Shown piece by piece: positions 18,605 to 26,535 of a stretch of 64,000 nt of DNA; position 1 is the first letter of the stretch; every line of letters starts with the position of its first letter. Made by a program: the position numbers and the translations under genes. The notes beneath the pieces are model-generated. The model searched no databases. It was not told where the DNA came from and saw only the letters and a program-made list of their open reading frames with translations. The DNA is from Bovifimicola ammoniilytica (lineage in GTDB: Bacteria; Bacillota; Clostridia; Lachnospirales; Lachnospiraceae): NCBI RefSeq assembly GCF_025567085.1, contig NZ_JAOQJN010000010.1, positions 27,855 to 91,854 of the forward strand, given 5' to 3'.

Positions 18605-19301
18605 ACATAGATGCAAACTTTTTCTTTGCTGCAATATATCTTTTTTTCGTCTCCGTGTATTTCCTAACACTAATATATGCCTTCTTACCCTTCACAAAAT
18701 ATGCAAACTCTTTATCTAAATGTTCCACACAATTCAAATTAATTAGAAAAGATTTATGACACTTGAAAAAACCATACTCTTCCAGTTTTGTTTCCAAATC
18801 ATTAATCTTCTCACTGCATTCATAACATCTGTCAATTGTATTAATAACACAGCCTCTTTTATTGGTTTCTATAAATAGAATATCATTAACCAAAATATTT
18901 TTTGTATCATTTCCATTTGTTCCCGTCAATGAGAAACTGTTTTTTCGATTAATCTCTCTTACTTTTTCAAAAGCTTCTTTTAATTCCTCTTTCATTTTTG
19001 TTTTATCCACATACCGGAATGCATCCACCAGATAACCTTTTCTTGCACAATTCAGATGCGTTGTCAAAATTATAATGATGCTTTCCGAATATTGTTCTTT
19101 ATAATTCATTATAGTTTCAAAGCCATCCATTTCCGGCATGTCAACATCCATTAATACTACATTATATTCTCCGTTATTTTTGATAAATTCTACACCTGAT
19201 TCAAAAGTATCTATTTTATCCGTTTTCTCTGTATAGCCTTTTACAACATCTGAAGCCAAATTCCTCCATTTTACTTCATCATCAACAATTGCTATTTTCA
19301 T
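18603..19301 (-). CDS. LytTR-type response regulator (AgrA-like), on the element
   Basis: About 232 aa. Receiver domain starts MKIAIVDDEVKW with the phospho-acceptor Asp in VVLMDVDMPEMDGFE; LytTR DNA-binding domain covers the last 100 residues (ILFIETNKRGCVI, then FFKCHKSFLINLNCVE). LytTR proteins bind paired 9-bp direct repeats and control peptide signalling or bacteriocin genes. Start 19301 is the conserved one; it is 4 bp after the kinase stop. The likely target is the promoter of the secreted-protein gene downstream, where a perfect GTTTCGAAAC palindrome lies at 18510-18519. Confidence 0.93.
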   Translation of the reverse strand: MKIAIVDDEVKWRNLASDVVKGYTEKTDKIDTFESGVEFIKNNGEYNVVLMDVDMPEMDGFETIMNYKEQYSESIIIILTTHLNCARKGYLVDAFRYVDKTKMKEELKEAFEKVREINRKNSFSLTGTNGNDTKNILVNDILFIETNKRGCVINTIDRCYECSEKINDLETKLEEYGFFKCHKSFLINLNCVEHLDKEFAYFVKGKKAYISVRKYTETKKRYIAAKKKFASM

Positions 19302-19305
19302 TTTT

Positions 19306-20604
19306 CTATGCCCTTTCTTCATTTTTTAACGTTATGGAAATTATAAACTTATCATCCACAATTTCTATATCCATCAATCCTTTGCAATCCACAACGCTAT
19401 CCTCTACATTTTTCATCCCCCATCCATGATATTCTTTTTCACTTTTCGTTGTCTGCAATCTGTTCTTATCCAGTTTATCGTTAATACAATAGTAATTACC
19501 TATTTCTACAATTATTTCTTTTATCGTATATCGGCATATCACCCATATTTCCCTTTTCGTTGTTTTATCTGCTGCCTCTATTGCATTGCTCAACAAATTA
19601 AAAAATATTGTGCATAAATTGTAAGCACTAATATTACACTGTGAAGGAAAATGCCCGGCTACATTTATTTTTATATTTTTACTCTTTGCTTCTACAAAAG
19701 CTTTATTTAGAACAGCATTAACGATATCATTTCCTACATTAATGTTGCTCCCCAGATTATCTACTTTTCCAATAATATCCTGAAAATACTCCTCAAACTC
19801 TTGGTCTCTTCCTTCTTGCTTTAATTTATTTAAGAAATAAAGATGTCCTCTGATATCATGTCTGAATTTTTTTGTTTCCTTTTCTCTCTCATTCAGATAT
19901 TCATACTGTTTTACCTGTTCCTCAAGATACTGTTTAATAATTAATTCTTTTTCTTTGTGTATATTTCTTGAAACCAACAGTAATATTACACATGCCATTT
20001 GTATCAATAGTCCTATGGTTACCGATATGTATATAATGATATATGCAATTTTATTTTGATATGCAATTTCCTCAAGAGTGACACGGGTCATCAACGCTAA
20101 TATGCAGAAATCTGCAAATAAATTTAATGTAAAAAGAGCCAGATACTTTATATGAACCTTTCTTATGCCTTCATCTGTTATTCTTCTTAAAAGTATACTT
20201 ACCATACTAATAAAACTCAATGATAACAATGCCGCAAAAAGATTTTCTAAAGAATCATTATTATAATTCATGACTGCGCTTGCTATATCTACCAGTAAAA
20301 TTGACAACATGTCAAGTATTTCTACAATAACAGATACCCATATAGCACATACAATTATTTTCTTATTATTTTCTTCATAACATATTTGCATGATTATTAC
20401 AACGCATAACAAATAGATTATTAATGCGATTGTCTGGTTTTTTATCACACTAATAATCAGTGAAACAACAACGGATACTATCAGTATTTTTAGATACCTA
20501 TATTTATCACCTGTTTTTTCTCTTAACTTCAAATAAACTTTACATATCAACACTATTCCTAGTATATGTAAAATATCAGTAATGACTTTACAAAGTATAC
20601 TCAT
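19306..20604 (-). CDS. AgrC/ComD-like sensor histidine kinase, on the element
   Basis: 432 aa. About six membrane helices fill residues 1-205, followed by a coiled segment and the H-box KKFRHDIRGHLYFLN. The GHKL ATPase domain shows NLLSNAIEAA (N box) and HGWGMKNVED (G box). This is the architecture of kinases that sense modified peptides. GGGAGG precedes ATG 20604. It is the first gene of the pair and overlaps an inverted repeat in its promoter. No AgrB or AgrD partner is visible inside the element, so the signal may come from elsewhere or have been lost in the deletion. Confidence 0.92.
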   Translation of the reverse strand: MSILCKVITDILHILGIVLICKVYLKLREKTGDKYRYLKILIVSVVVSLIISVIKNQTIALIIYLLCVVIIMQICYEENNKKIIVCAIWVSVIVEILDMLSILLVDIASAVMNYNNDSLENLFAALLSLSFISMVSILLRRITDEGIRKVHIKYLALFTLNLFADFCILALMTRVTLEEIAYQNKIAYIIIYISVTIGLLIQMACVILLLVSRNIHKEKELIIKQYLEEQVKQYEYLNEREKETKKFRHDIRGHLYFLNKLKQEGRDQEFEEYFQDIIGKVDNLGSNINVGNDIVNAVLNKAFVEAKSKNIKINVAGHFPSQCNISAYNLCTIFFNLLSNAIEAADKTTKREIWVICRYTIKEIIVEIGNYYCINDKLDKNRLQTTKSEKEYHGWGMKNVEDSVVDCKGLMDIEIVDDKFIISITLKNEERA

Positions 20605-20611
20605 TATTCCT

Positions 20612-20663
20612 CCCAGATTGTAAAATATAATATATAATTATAGCATATTTTATGCAATCTGGG
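20612..20663. promoter_or_regulatory. Inverted repeat over the element kinase promoter
   Basis: CCCAGATTG (20612-20620) and CAATCTGGG (20655-20663) are outer arms, with further pairing inward. A minus-strand TATAAT lies in the middle and the kinase SD abuts one arm, so a dimeric regulator bound here would cover the promoter. Weak -35. Confidence 0.5.
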
Positions 20664-20820
20664 AAATTTATGGTTATTTGCTTAAAACCAACTAAAAAAC
20701 CACTTATACCATCTTCCAAACAAAGGTAAATCCTTTCCGTATATACTTTTGTATTGCCCGGACAACTGATAGGATACCTTTTTTATTTTTTCTGTAAATA
20801 GTTTTTGCACCAACGTTGAT

Positions 20821-22284
20821 TTATTTTACATAAACGTTTGATAAGTTCATTATATCTTCTTCAATTTTTTCTTTCTCCGCTCTTGCAACCACTTTTCCTT
20901 CCAGTAACTCATCCATTTCTTTCATAGTTACATCAAACAACTCTGCATCAAATTCTTTACCGTAAATATCCGTAAGCTCGACTCTTGCCTGCGTATTCAT
21001 CTCCGATCGGATTTTATAACGTTCTTCTGAAACTTTTTCTGTATCCTCCGGCTCAACTTTATCCTTTGCAATATCATATTCCGGATATGCAATAGCCTGA
21101 TTCCTTTCAATCTTATCTGCCATCTTTTCCAGTCTTAATATTACATTGCCATACCGCTCTTTATTTTCGATACATTCTTCCATTTCATACATGGAATACA
21201 TCTTATAAAATTGTGGCAAATCCCTTAACTGTCTGTCTATCTGATAAAGCTCCATCTGAACTTCTCTTAACGCTTTCCCTGCCTGTTCCTTGCGTTTTTC
21301 CTTTTCCTTTCTGGCATTAACCACCGTTTCATAGGAACGCTTTTCTTCGTTTAATCGTTCTCTCTTTCTAATCAGGTCGTATGCTCTTTTAATAACATCC
21401 ATATCCTTTGGAACAAATTTTCGGAACTGTTCAATCTTTTTATCATTATCCTTTTCTGAATACATAATGCACAAAAGATTTTTTCTTAACTGTTCCAGAT
21501 TTCTTGCAACTTTGATGACTTTATCCTTAACACTTTGTGCCAACTGCTTTGCTTCTTCCTTGAGTTTTAAAATCCCTTCATTGCAGAACCGAATCATCTT
21601 ATTAACCATTTTGATGTGTCTGTTGGCTTCCCCTCTGTCAGTTTTAATGTTCTTTTTCTCCATCTGGGATGCCACAGTTCCCAAATGCTTTGTCGGTAAA
21701 ATTTCAAGTCCCTGCCGTTCATAAGAACGGTGGTCTATCCTCTCATCATGTCCTGACTTTTCAAGATATTTGTTACACTCCGCCCAGCTCATCCTCCATT
21801 TTTCAACGTTCCCCCTGTCATTCCAGTCCGTTGTCGGAACGGATTTGCATTTATACTGACGTTTCTTTTTGTCATAAATTTTCTCTCCATTCTCATCAAG
21901 AATGTACTCTTTTTTCTGCTTACTTTCCCAACTTCTATCTTCATTAAACGGTCGGACTGTAAGCATGATATGAGCATGGGGATTACCGTCACCCTTATCA
22001 TAAAAACAGATATCTGCAATCATTCCCTTGTCTACAAAGTTGCTATTGCAGAACTCATTTACAAGATTATACCCTTCCCTGAATTTCAGTTCTTTTGGTA
22101 TCGAAACCTCTATTTCTCTTGCAAGTTGTGCGTTCTTTGCTTTTTCAACTTTTTCAACGGCATTCCACAATCGGGAACGGTTATAATATTGAATTGGAGC
22201 ATTCCTTGATAATAAAATCTCTGTCATCACTACACCACGTTTTTTTGTGTAATCGTGAGTGATGCCATCGTAGTCACTGGTCAT
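20821..22284 (-). CDS. MobA/MobL-type relaxase, N-terminally truncated
   Basis: 487 aa from ATG 22284. Relaxase core: TSDYDGITHDYTKKRGVV, TEILLSRNAP, LWNAVEKVEKAKN, and the metal-binding GNPHAHIMLTVRPF. The rest is a long coiled coil. Related proteins start some 30 residues earlier; here the frame upstream still reads SAVVAAAYRSSEK, including the Tyr that nicks DNA in MobQ relaxases, but it has no start codon and meets a stop at 22336-22338. The gene has therefore lost its true 5' end, just where the integrase remnant begins. Probably inactive. Confidence 0.85.
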   Translation of the reverse strand: MTSDYDGITHDYTKKRGVVMTEILLSRNAPIQYYNRSRLWNAVEKVEKAKNAQLAREIEVSIPKELKFREGYNLVNEFCNSNFVDKGMIADICFYDKGDGNPHAHIMLTVRPFNEDRSWESKQKKEYILDENGEKIYDKKKRQYKCKSVPTTDWNDRGNVEKWRMSWAECNKYLEKSGHDERIDHRSYERQGLEILPTKHLGTVASQMEKKNIKTDRGEANRHIKMVNKMIRFCNEGILKLKEEAKQLAQSVKDKVIKVARNLEQLRKNLLCIMYSEKDNDKKIEQFRKFVPKDMDVIKRAYDLIRKRERLNEEKRSYETVVNARKEKEKRKEQAGKALREVQMELYQIDRQLRDLPQFYKMYSMYEMEECIENKERYGNVILRLEKMADKIERNQAIAYPEYDIAKDKVEPEDTEKVSEERYKIRSEMNTQARVELTDIYGKEFDAELFDVTMKEMDELLEGKVVARAEKEKIEEDIMNLSNVYVK

Positions 22285-22330
22285 TTTTTCACTGCTTCTG
22301 TATGCAGCGGCTACAACGGCAGATAGCAGC

Positions 22331-22525
22331 CATTTTCATTTCCATTGTTTGAGACATACTTATGCGACTACTTTAGTGACAGCAGGAGCAAATGTGAAGG
22401 AAGTACAGGAGTTATTAGGACATTCTGATATTAAGATTACGCTGAATACTTATTCTCATGTAACAAGACAGACGAGAAAACGAGCTGTCGGAATCTTTGA
22501 AAATGCAATTCATGGAGTGGGATAA
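22331..22525 (+). pseudogene. C-terminal fragment of a tyrosine integrase
   Basis: The frame ends at TAA 22525 and reads FHCLRHTYATTLVTAG, then ELLGHSDIKITLNTYSH, keeping HxxR, the later His and the nucleophile Tyr. The N-terminal two-thirds, including Arg I, are missing. It lies 316 bp from the repeat at the tRNA end, where an element's integrase belongs. The frame upstream is relaxase sequence on the other strand, marking a deletion junction near 22327-22333. Confidence 0.88.
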
Positions 22526-22840
22526 GAAAAAATTTTGAAAATTAAATCACACTGAATAGAGCATAGATAAAGGGCTTGCCCACAGATTTGTATGCAAATT
22601 TGTGGGCAAAATCGGATATAGACAATATGTGAACAAAAATGAGAGTTAATTTATTTTAATCTAAAATCTCGCAAAAGAGGCTAAAAAGTAGTGAGAAACA
22701 ATCCATGAGAACGACAAGCTCGAATCCGCTTCGCTTCTTCTCGCTTCTGCGGCATTCGCCGCATTTAAAGGGAAAACAAGCAGTCGCCTGGTGAACAAGT
22801 TCCTCGTTCGACACTCATTTCCCCTTATCCTTCTCATTAC
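22526..22840. other. Right end of the element, non-coding
   Basis: Holds a near-perfect hairpin at 22576-22609 (TTGCCCACA and TGTGGGCAA arms) that could end integrase transcription or be a recombinase site, and a GC-richer stretch at about 22715-22830 with a GCGGC/GCCGC stem. No gene seen. Confidence 0.5.
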
Positions 22841-22929
22841 AACACAAAAAAAGCACCTGCCCCGGAAGTCGAGCTTCCAAAACTGGTACTTCTAGTGCGC
22901 CTCCAGGGGTTCGAACCCTGGACACCCTG
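22841..22929. repeat. attR: 3' half of tRNA-Lys plus terminator, in the intact tRNA
   Basis: Second copy of the 89-bp repeat. It includes the tRNA terminator on the minus strand (A-run in plus orientation at 22846-22852) and tRNA bases 22896-22929. Confidence 0.92.
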
Positions 22930-22968
22930 ATTAAGAGTCAGGTGCTCTACCAACTGAGCTAGAAGCGC
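22896..22968 (-). tRNA. tRNA-Lys (anticodon CTT)
   Basis: 73 nt without CCA. Acceptor GCGCTTC pairs with GAGGCGC (one G-U), D arm GCTCAGTTGGTAGAGC, anticodon stem CCTGA/TCAGG with loop CTCTTAA giving CTT, T stem CAGGG/CCCTG with loop TTCGAAC, discriminator A. CCA is not encoded. Target gene of the integrated element. Confidence 0.95.
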
Positions 22969-23077
22969 ATTTTTTAACGCGAAGTTTATTATATCTTAAC
23001 ATTAATAAAAAAGCAAGTACTTTTTGTGAAAAAAATGAAAAATTTCAAAAAATTTCATATAGTACAAATACAATATA

Positions 23078-23791
23078 TTAATTCTGTATTCTTTCATCAA
23101 TATAATAGTCAACTTCAGGTTTATAGACTCGACCCACAGGTAGTGCCACACCATTTATATGTAGATATCGGGTGGTTTTGTCATAGCTGGTTATAAATGA
23201 TTTGTTAACAATATATTTTTTATGGATTTGTAAAAAGGAAGAATCTAAAATATCAGTTAAATCAGCTATGCAGTGGCGGATATAGTGAAAATCACCATCA
23301 ACGGTATGAAACATAACACCATGATTATATGATTCTGCATAAATCAGCTTCTCAAAATAGATTACAATATAAACACCATTAAAATCCTTAATAGTAATGG
23401 ATTTTGCAGAAGGTGCCTTAGGTGCAGACAAGTCATCAAGTGTTTTGAAAATAGCTGATTTTGAATATGGTTTCAATATATAATCAAAGCAGTGAATAGT
23501 ATTTACGGCATTATATATTTTATCCTTATACCCTGTTATAAATAGTATAGGTGTTGATTGATATAAAGGATTAGCTCGTATTGATTCAGCAAGAATTAAT
23601 CCATCAGTTTCCGGTTCTTTTGTAAATTCAATATCAAGAAAAAATATATCTATCGTATTATTTGTAAATAAAGAAGTAGCAATTATAGTATCATTAGCAA
23701 TGAAAAAATTCCATGAAGAATTATATTCTGAAATTATCATTTTCAATGCTTCTGCCTGTAAATTATCATCTTCTACTATTAAAATATTCAT
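23078..23791 (-). CDS. AgrA-like LytTR response regulator (resident agr system)
   Basis: About 237 aa. Receiver MNILIVEDDNLQAEALKMI with the acceptor Asp in IFFLDIEF; LytTR domain from about residue 130 (SITIKDFNGVYIVIYFEKLIYAES, then FLQIHKKYIVNKSFI). ATG 23791 has GGAG six bases upstream. It is encoded after the AgrC-like kinase with a 120-bp gap. It should bind the paired GTTCAGGGC boxes found upstream of agrB and of the agrD unit, since their 21-bp period matches LytTR sites. Confidence 0.92.
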   Translation of the reverse strand: MNILIVEDDNLQAEALKMIISEYNSSWNFFIANDTIIATSLFTNNTIDIFFLDIEFTKEPETDGLILAESIRANPLYQSTPILFITGYKDKIYNAVNTIHCFDYILKPYSKSAIFKTLDDLSAPKAPSAKSITIKDFNGVYIVIYFEKLIYAESYNHGVMFHTVDGDFHYIRHCIADLTDILDSSFLQIHKKYIVNKSFITSYDKTTRYLHINGVALPVGRVYKPEVDYYIDERIQN

Positions 23792-23911
23792 ATTAATCTC
23801 CATTTCCTCAATACAATGCATCTTTAATATAAATGAGTAAGCAATAAATAATCCTATTGATATTATTTCAGCCCCATTTCATAGTTGTATAGTACATATG
23901 ATAAATCGATA

Positions 23912-25189
23912 TTATACAACAATAGTAAATTTAATATATTGTTTATGTTCAAGAATTTCATTATCCAGAGTTATTGTTCCATTGTATTCGTCAAGTGCAT
24001 TTTTCAGGTTAAATAGCCCGTAACCATGAGAGTTTACATCCATATTTTTCGTAGTGTAGCCCTTTTTAAAGAAATTTTTCACAATCTCCGGAGTAACAGC
24101 TGGTCCGGGATTAGATATTGAGAAATTAAGCTTATTATTACTACAGTTAATATCTATATAAATTATATCATTAGTATATGAATTTTCAATTGCGTTGTCA
24201 ATTAATATACCTAATAATTCGACAAGAACGTACTCGGGTACAATAGTAATAATATTAAAGTTATGTATATTATAAGAAATATTAATTTGCTTAGCAACCG
24301 CTTTAAGGTGTTCGGTATAAATAAATCCGGCAATTAATTTAAGATTAAAATCCAATAGAAAATATGGAGTATTTTCATTAGATAAAACAGAGATATTTTT
24401 GAGAATCTCTGATTTTAGTTCATCAGGATTATCGCATGTAAGAGCAAGGGAATTAAGTGCATTTAAGTCATTTTTATATTGATGTTGTCTGGCACGTACC
24501 TGGTCAACTAATTTATCAATTACGGGTAAATATTCATTATATTGTCTGATAATCTGCTCCTGGACAATAATCTTATGTTTTGAGTTGATTAAAGCAATAT
24601 TAAAAAGTACAGCTATAACAACATAGAAAAATATAAGTGGATAATAAGCAATTGTTAGTTTTAAATCGACCTTCGAAACCGTAATAACAACAAATAAAGC
24701 AATGAAAATATTAAGAATTACAGCATTAAACCAAAAATCCCTTTTTAGGATAAATTGGTAAATAGGACTAAAATCAAGAAAATGAGTTGCTGCTAAAATA
24801 ATTATCAATGAAGCAATATTACCGAAAATCATTGTCGAACTATTAGAAATATCCGTTAACAGAAATCCAAAAGGGACAATTAGAAATGCTCCTAATATAG
24901 CAAACATTGAATACGAAATAATAACAAGATATAGCGTTTGCAAAAATTTCTTCCTGTATATTACATATATAATCAGAAATAAAAATGGAATAGTAAAGAT
25001 TCTTGAAATAAATGTATTAGTAAAATATTCAATTAGTACATATGACTGAAAAGATAATGAAAATAAAATTAATTTAGAAATATTAAAATGTATATGTTCC
25101 TTTGCCATATTTGAAATTAATAAACAAAAGCAGATGATTTCTATAATAATATTAAATTCGTTAAAAATTATATCAGTAAACATTTCCAT
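23912..25189 (-). CDS. AgrC-like sensor histidine kinase (resident agr system)
   Basis: About 425 aa from ATG 25189, chosen because GGGAGG lies upstream; the longer frame from 25294 has no site. Six membrane helices, then RQHQYKNDLNALNSL (phospho-acceptor His in the HPK10-type QHxxxNDL pattern). The GHKL ATPase domain shows LLGILIDNAIENSY and SHGYGLFNLKNAL. Such kinases detect the cyclic peptide made by AgrB from AgrD. Divergent from agrB, with the LytTR boxes between the two. Confidence 0.92.
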   Translation of the reverse strand: MEMFTDIIFNEFNIIIEIICFCLLISNMAKEHIHFNISKLILFSLSFQSYVLIEYFTNTFISRIFTIPFLFLIIYVIYRKKFLQTLYLVIISYSMFAILGAFLIVPFGFLLTDISNSSTMIFGNIASLIIILAATHFLDFSPIYQFILKRDFWFNAVILNIFIALFVVITVSKVDLKLTIAYYPLIFFYVVIAVLFNIALINSKHKIIVQEQIIRQYNEYLPVIDKLVDQVRARQHQYKNDLNALNSLALTCDNPDELKSEILKNISVLSNENTPYFLLDFNLKLIAGFIYTEHLKAVAKQINISYNIHNFNIITIVPEYVLVELLGILIDNAIENSYTNDIIYIDINCSNNKLNFSISNPGPAVTPEIVKNFFKKGYTTKNMDVNSHGYGLFNLKNALDEYNGTITLDNEILEHKQYIKFTIVV

Positions 25190-25304
25190 TAAGCAAAATA
25201 CCTCCCTGAAACCATATTGAGAATCAATAATGTAAAAAATTGATAATGTATTAAGATTAACCAATAGTATATTCGATTTTAAAAGACAGGTCAAATCTAA
25301 AAAG

Positions 25305-25360
25305 TTGTCGTTCAGGGCATGAGAATTGCAGTTCAGGGCAGATTGATGTCAAAATATAGA
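25305..25360 (+). promoter_or_regulatory. LytTR-box promoter, copy 1, upstream of agrB
   Basis: Two identical 9-mers GTTCAGGGC at 25310-25318 and 25331-25339 are spaced 12 bp, a 21-bp period as in AgrA targets. TATAGA at 25355-25360 starts 15 bp after box 2, with no good -35, as expected for an activated promoter. Closely similar to 26097-26152. Confidence 0.85.
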
Positions 25361-25395
25361 ATTTTAGAAAAAATTATGTTATTAGTAAGGGTATG

Positions 25396-26025
25396 ATGAA
25401 TAGAATAAACAGACATATTACGGACAACTATATAAGGAAAATTAAAGCATCGAAAAAAACATCGAAAGATGCGAAAGAGATGACTGATATTGACTACGAA
25501 AGAATATCATTTGGACTTAGCATATTGCTTAGTAAGGTAGAAGAAACATTACTTATAGGAGTATTTTTTGCTATAAGAGGAAGTCTTAAGGAATTAATTA
25601 TTTCAATGATTGTGCTAAAGGCAATAAGGCTGTATGCAGGTGGGATTCATATGAAGAAAGAATATCAGTGTTTTATAGTTACATTCATATATTTCTATAG
25701 TGTAATTTTTCTGTCAGAAAAAATATATCTATCATCAGAACTAAGTATTATATTACAGGCATTTTCGTATATGGCAGTTTTAATTCATACACCAATTGAG
25801 TCGAGATTAAGACATATAACGGATAAAAAGAAGATTATTCTGCTAAAAATTAAAGTGACAATCAGCTTTATACTAATCTGGATATCAGAGATTATTTTGA
25901 TGAAATACAGTAATCTTATAAGCTGGTCATTAATCCTTATATTAGTGGAAAATATTGCGTATGAGTGCATAAAACTGTTTAGAGATGTGAAGAAAAAGGA
26001 GGCTACTTATGAAAAAGAACTATGA
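25396..26025 (+). CDS. agrB: AgrB-type membrane peptidase, autoinducing-peptide maker
   Basis: 209 aa. Cuts AgrD after the ring segment and helps form the thiolactone. The catalytic pair is in LYAGGIHMKKEYQC: His of GGIH and Cys seven residues later, about residues 85 and 92. A cytoplasmic N-terminus of about 45 residues is followed by four to six membrane helices. ATG 25396 is preferred to 25393 because the relic second copy has only that ATG. Driven by LytTR boxes, hence likely auto-induced. The gene directly after it is a relic; the functional agrD lies 340 bp further on. Confidence 0.93.
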   Translation: MNRINRHITDNYIRKIKASKKTSKDAKEMTDIDYERISFGLSILLSKVEETLLIGVFFAIRGSLKELIISMIVLKAIRLYAGGIHMKKEYQCFIVTFIYFYSVIFLSEKIYLSSELSIILQAFSYMAVLIHTPIESRLRHITDKKKIILLKIKVTISFILIWISEIILMKYSNLISWSLILILVENIAYECIKLFRDVKKKEATYEKEL

Positions 26026-26063
26026 AAAATTATTAGGCAAATGTTATTAGCTGTTTTGATGGT
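26009..26063 (+). pseudogene. Frameshifted relic of the secreted-protein gene at 26536
   Basis: AAGGAGG and ATG 26009 open a 13-codon frame only. The DNA matches the 5' end of the gene at 26536, including 23 identical bases (26041-26063 with 26569-26591), but a shift brings TAG into frame. It marks the end of the first unit of an old duplication. Confidence 0.75.
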
Positions 26064-26096
26064 ATGAGGTAAATAAAAGTTATAAAAATAAAAAAA

Positions 26097-26152
26097 TTGT
26101 CGTTCAGGGCATGAGAATTGCAGTTCAGGGCAGATTGAGTCCGAATTATAGA
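26097..26152 (+). promoter_or_regulatory. LytTR-box promoter, copy 2, upstream of the agrD unit
   Basis: GTTCAGGGC at 26102-26110 and 26123-26131 (12-bp spacer), TATAGA at 26147-26152 at the same 15-bp offset as copy 1. The similarity between copies continues for about 50 bp, to the agrB start codon. Confidence 0.85.
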
Positions 26153-26187
26153 ATTTCAACAAAATTTATGTTATTAGTAAGTGTGTG

Positions 26188-26238
26188 ATGAACAGAATAC
26201 GAAGAAGATGTACATATAATATTCTAATCATCATATAA
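26188..26238 (+). pseudogene. Relic of a second agrB start
   Basis: ATG 26188 reads MNRIRRRC and soon stops. The upstream DNA and first codons (MNRI) match agrB, showing that the second unit lost its agrB and kept only the promoter and the first codons. Confidence 0.65.
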
Positions 26239-26363
26239 AGGTATTTGAATGTAAATACTTTCATTCAAAGCAGTTATAGTAATTCTGACTTATGCAATTA
26301 TAAATTGAATCAGAGTCGGAAAATGTAATTGCTCAGAAATATTAGGACAAGGAGGTGAAATCT

Positions 26364-26528
26364 ATGATGAACATAAAAGAGAATATCATTAATCTCTTAA
26401 ACAATGCATCAAAAAAGACAAGCGATAAATTCGTTATTGGAGATGAATGTTTGGCTTGGTGGGGTGAACCTGAAGTATCAGAGAAGTTAATGAACTATTA
26501 TAATCAGAAAAATGAAAATGAAAGGTAG
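26364..26528 (+). CDS. agrD: AgrD-like autoinducing peptide precursor, predicted CLAWW ring
   Basis: 54 aa, too short for most gene finders. GGAGGTGAAATCT precedes ATG 26364. The precursor has the AgrD layout: amphipathic N-terminal helix (NIKENIINLLNNASKK), core GDECLAWW, then the acidic C-terminal signal GEPEVSEKL, close to the EPEVPEEL type of clostridial AgrDs. By analogy AgrB would cut after Trp33 and join Cys29 to that carboxylate, giving a five-residue thiolactone C-L-A-W-W; the N-terminal cut is not predictable. The gene lies behind a LytTR-box promoter and 7 bp before a secreted protein. Confidence 0.88.
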   Translation: MMNIKENIINLLNNASKKTSDKFVIGDECLAWWGEPEVSEKLMNYYNQKNENER

Positions 26529-26535
26529 GAGACGT

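Larger units (their letters stand above)
15737..22929. mobile_element. Integrated mobilizable element in tRNA-Lys(CTT), 7.1 kb
   Basis: An 89-bp perfect direct repeat (15737-15825 and 22841-22929) covers the 3' half of tRNA-Lys and its terminator. The tRNA is whole only at the right end, the classic result of tyrosine-recombinase integration into a tRNA 3' end. Inside are an integrase remnant next to the tRNA, a MobQ-type relaxase lacking its first residues, a histidine kinase/LytTR pair, a secreted protein and a subtilase. Integrase and relaxase fragments abut head to head, so an internal deletion has probably frozen the element. The element is 7104 bp counted from repeat to repeat. Confidence 0.85.
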
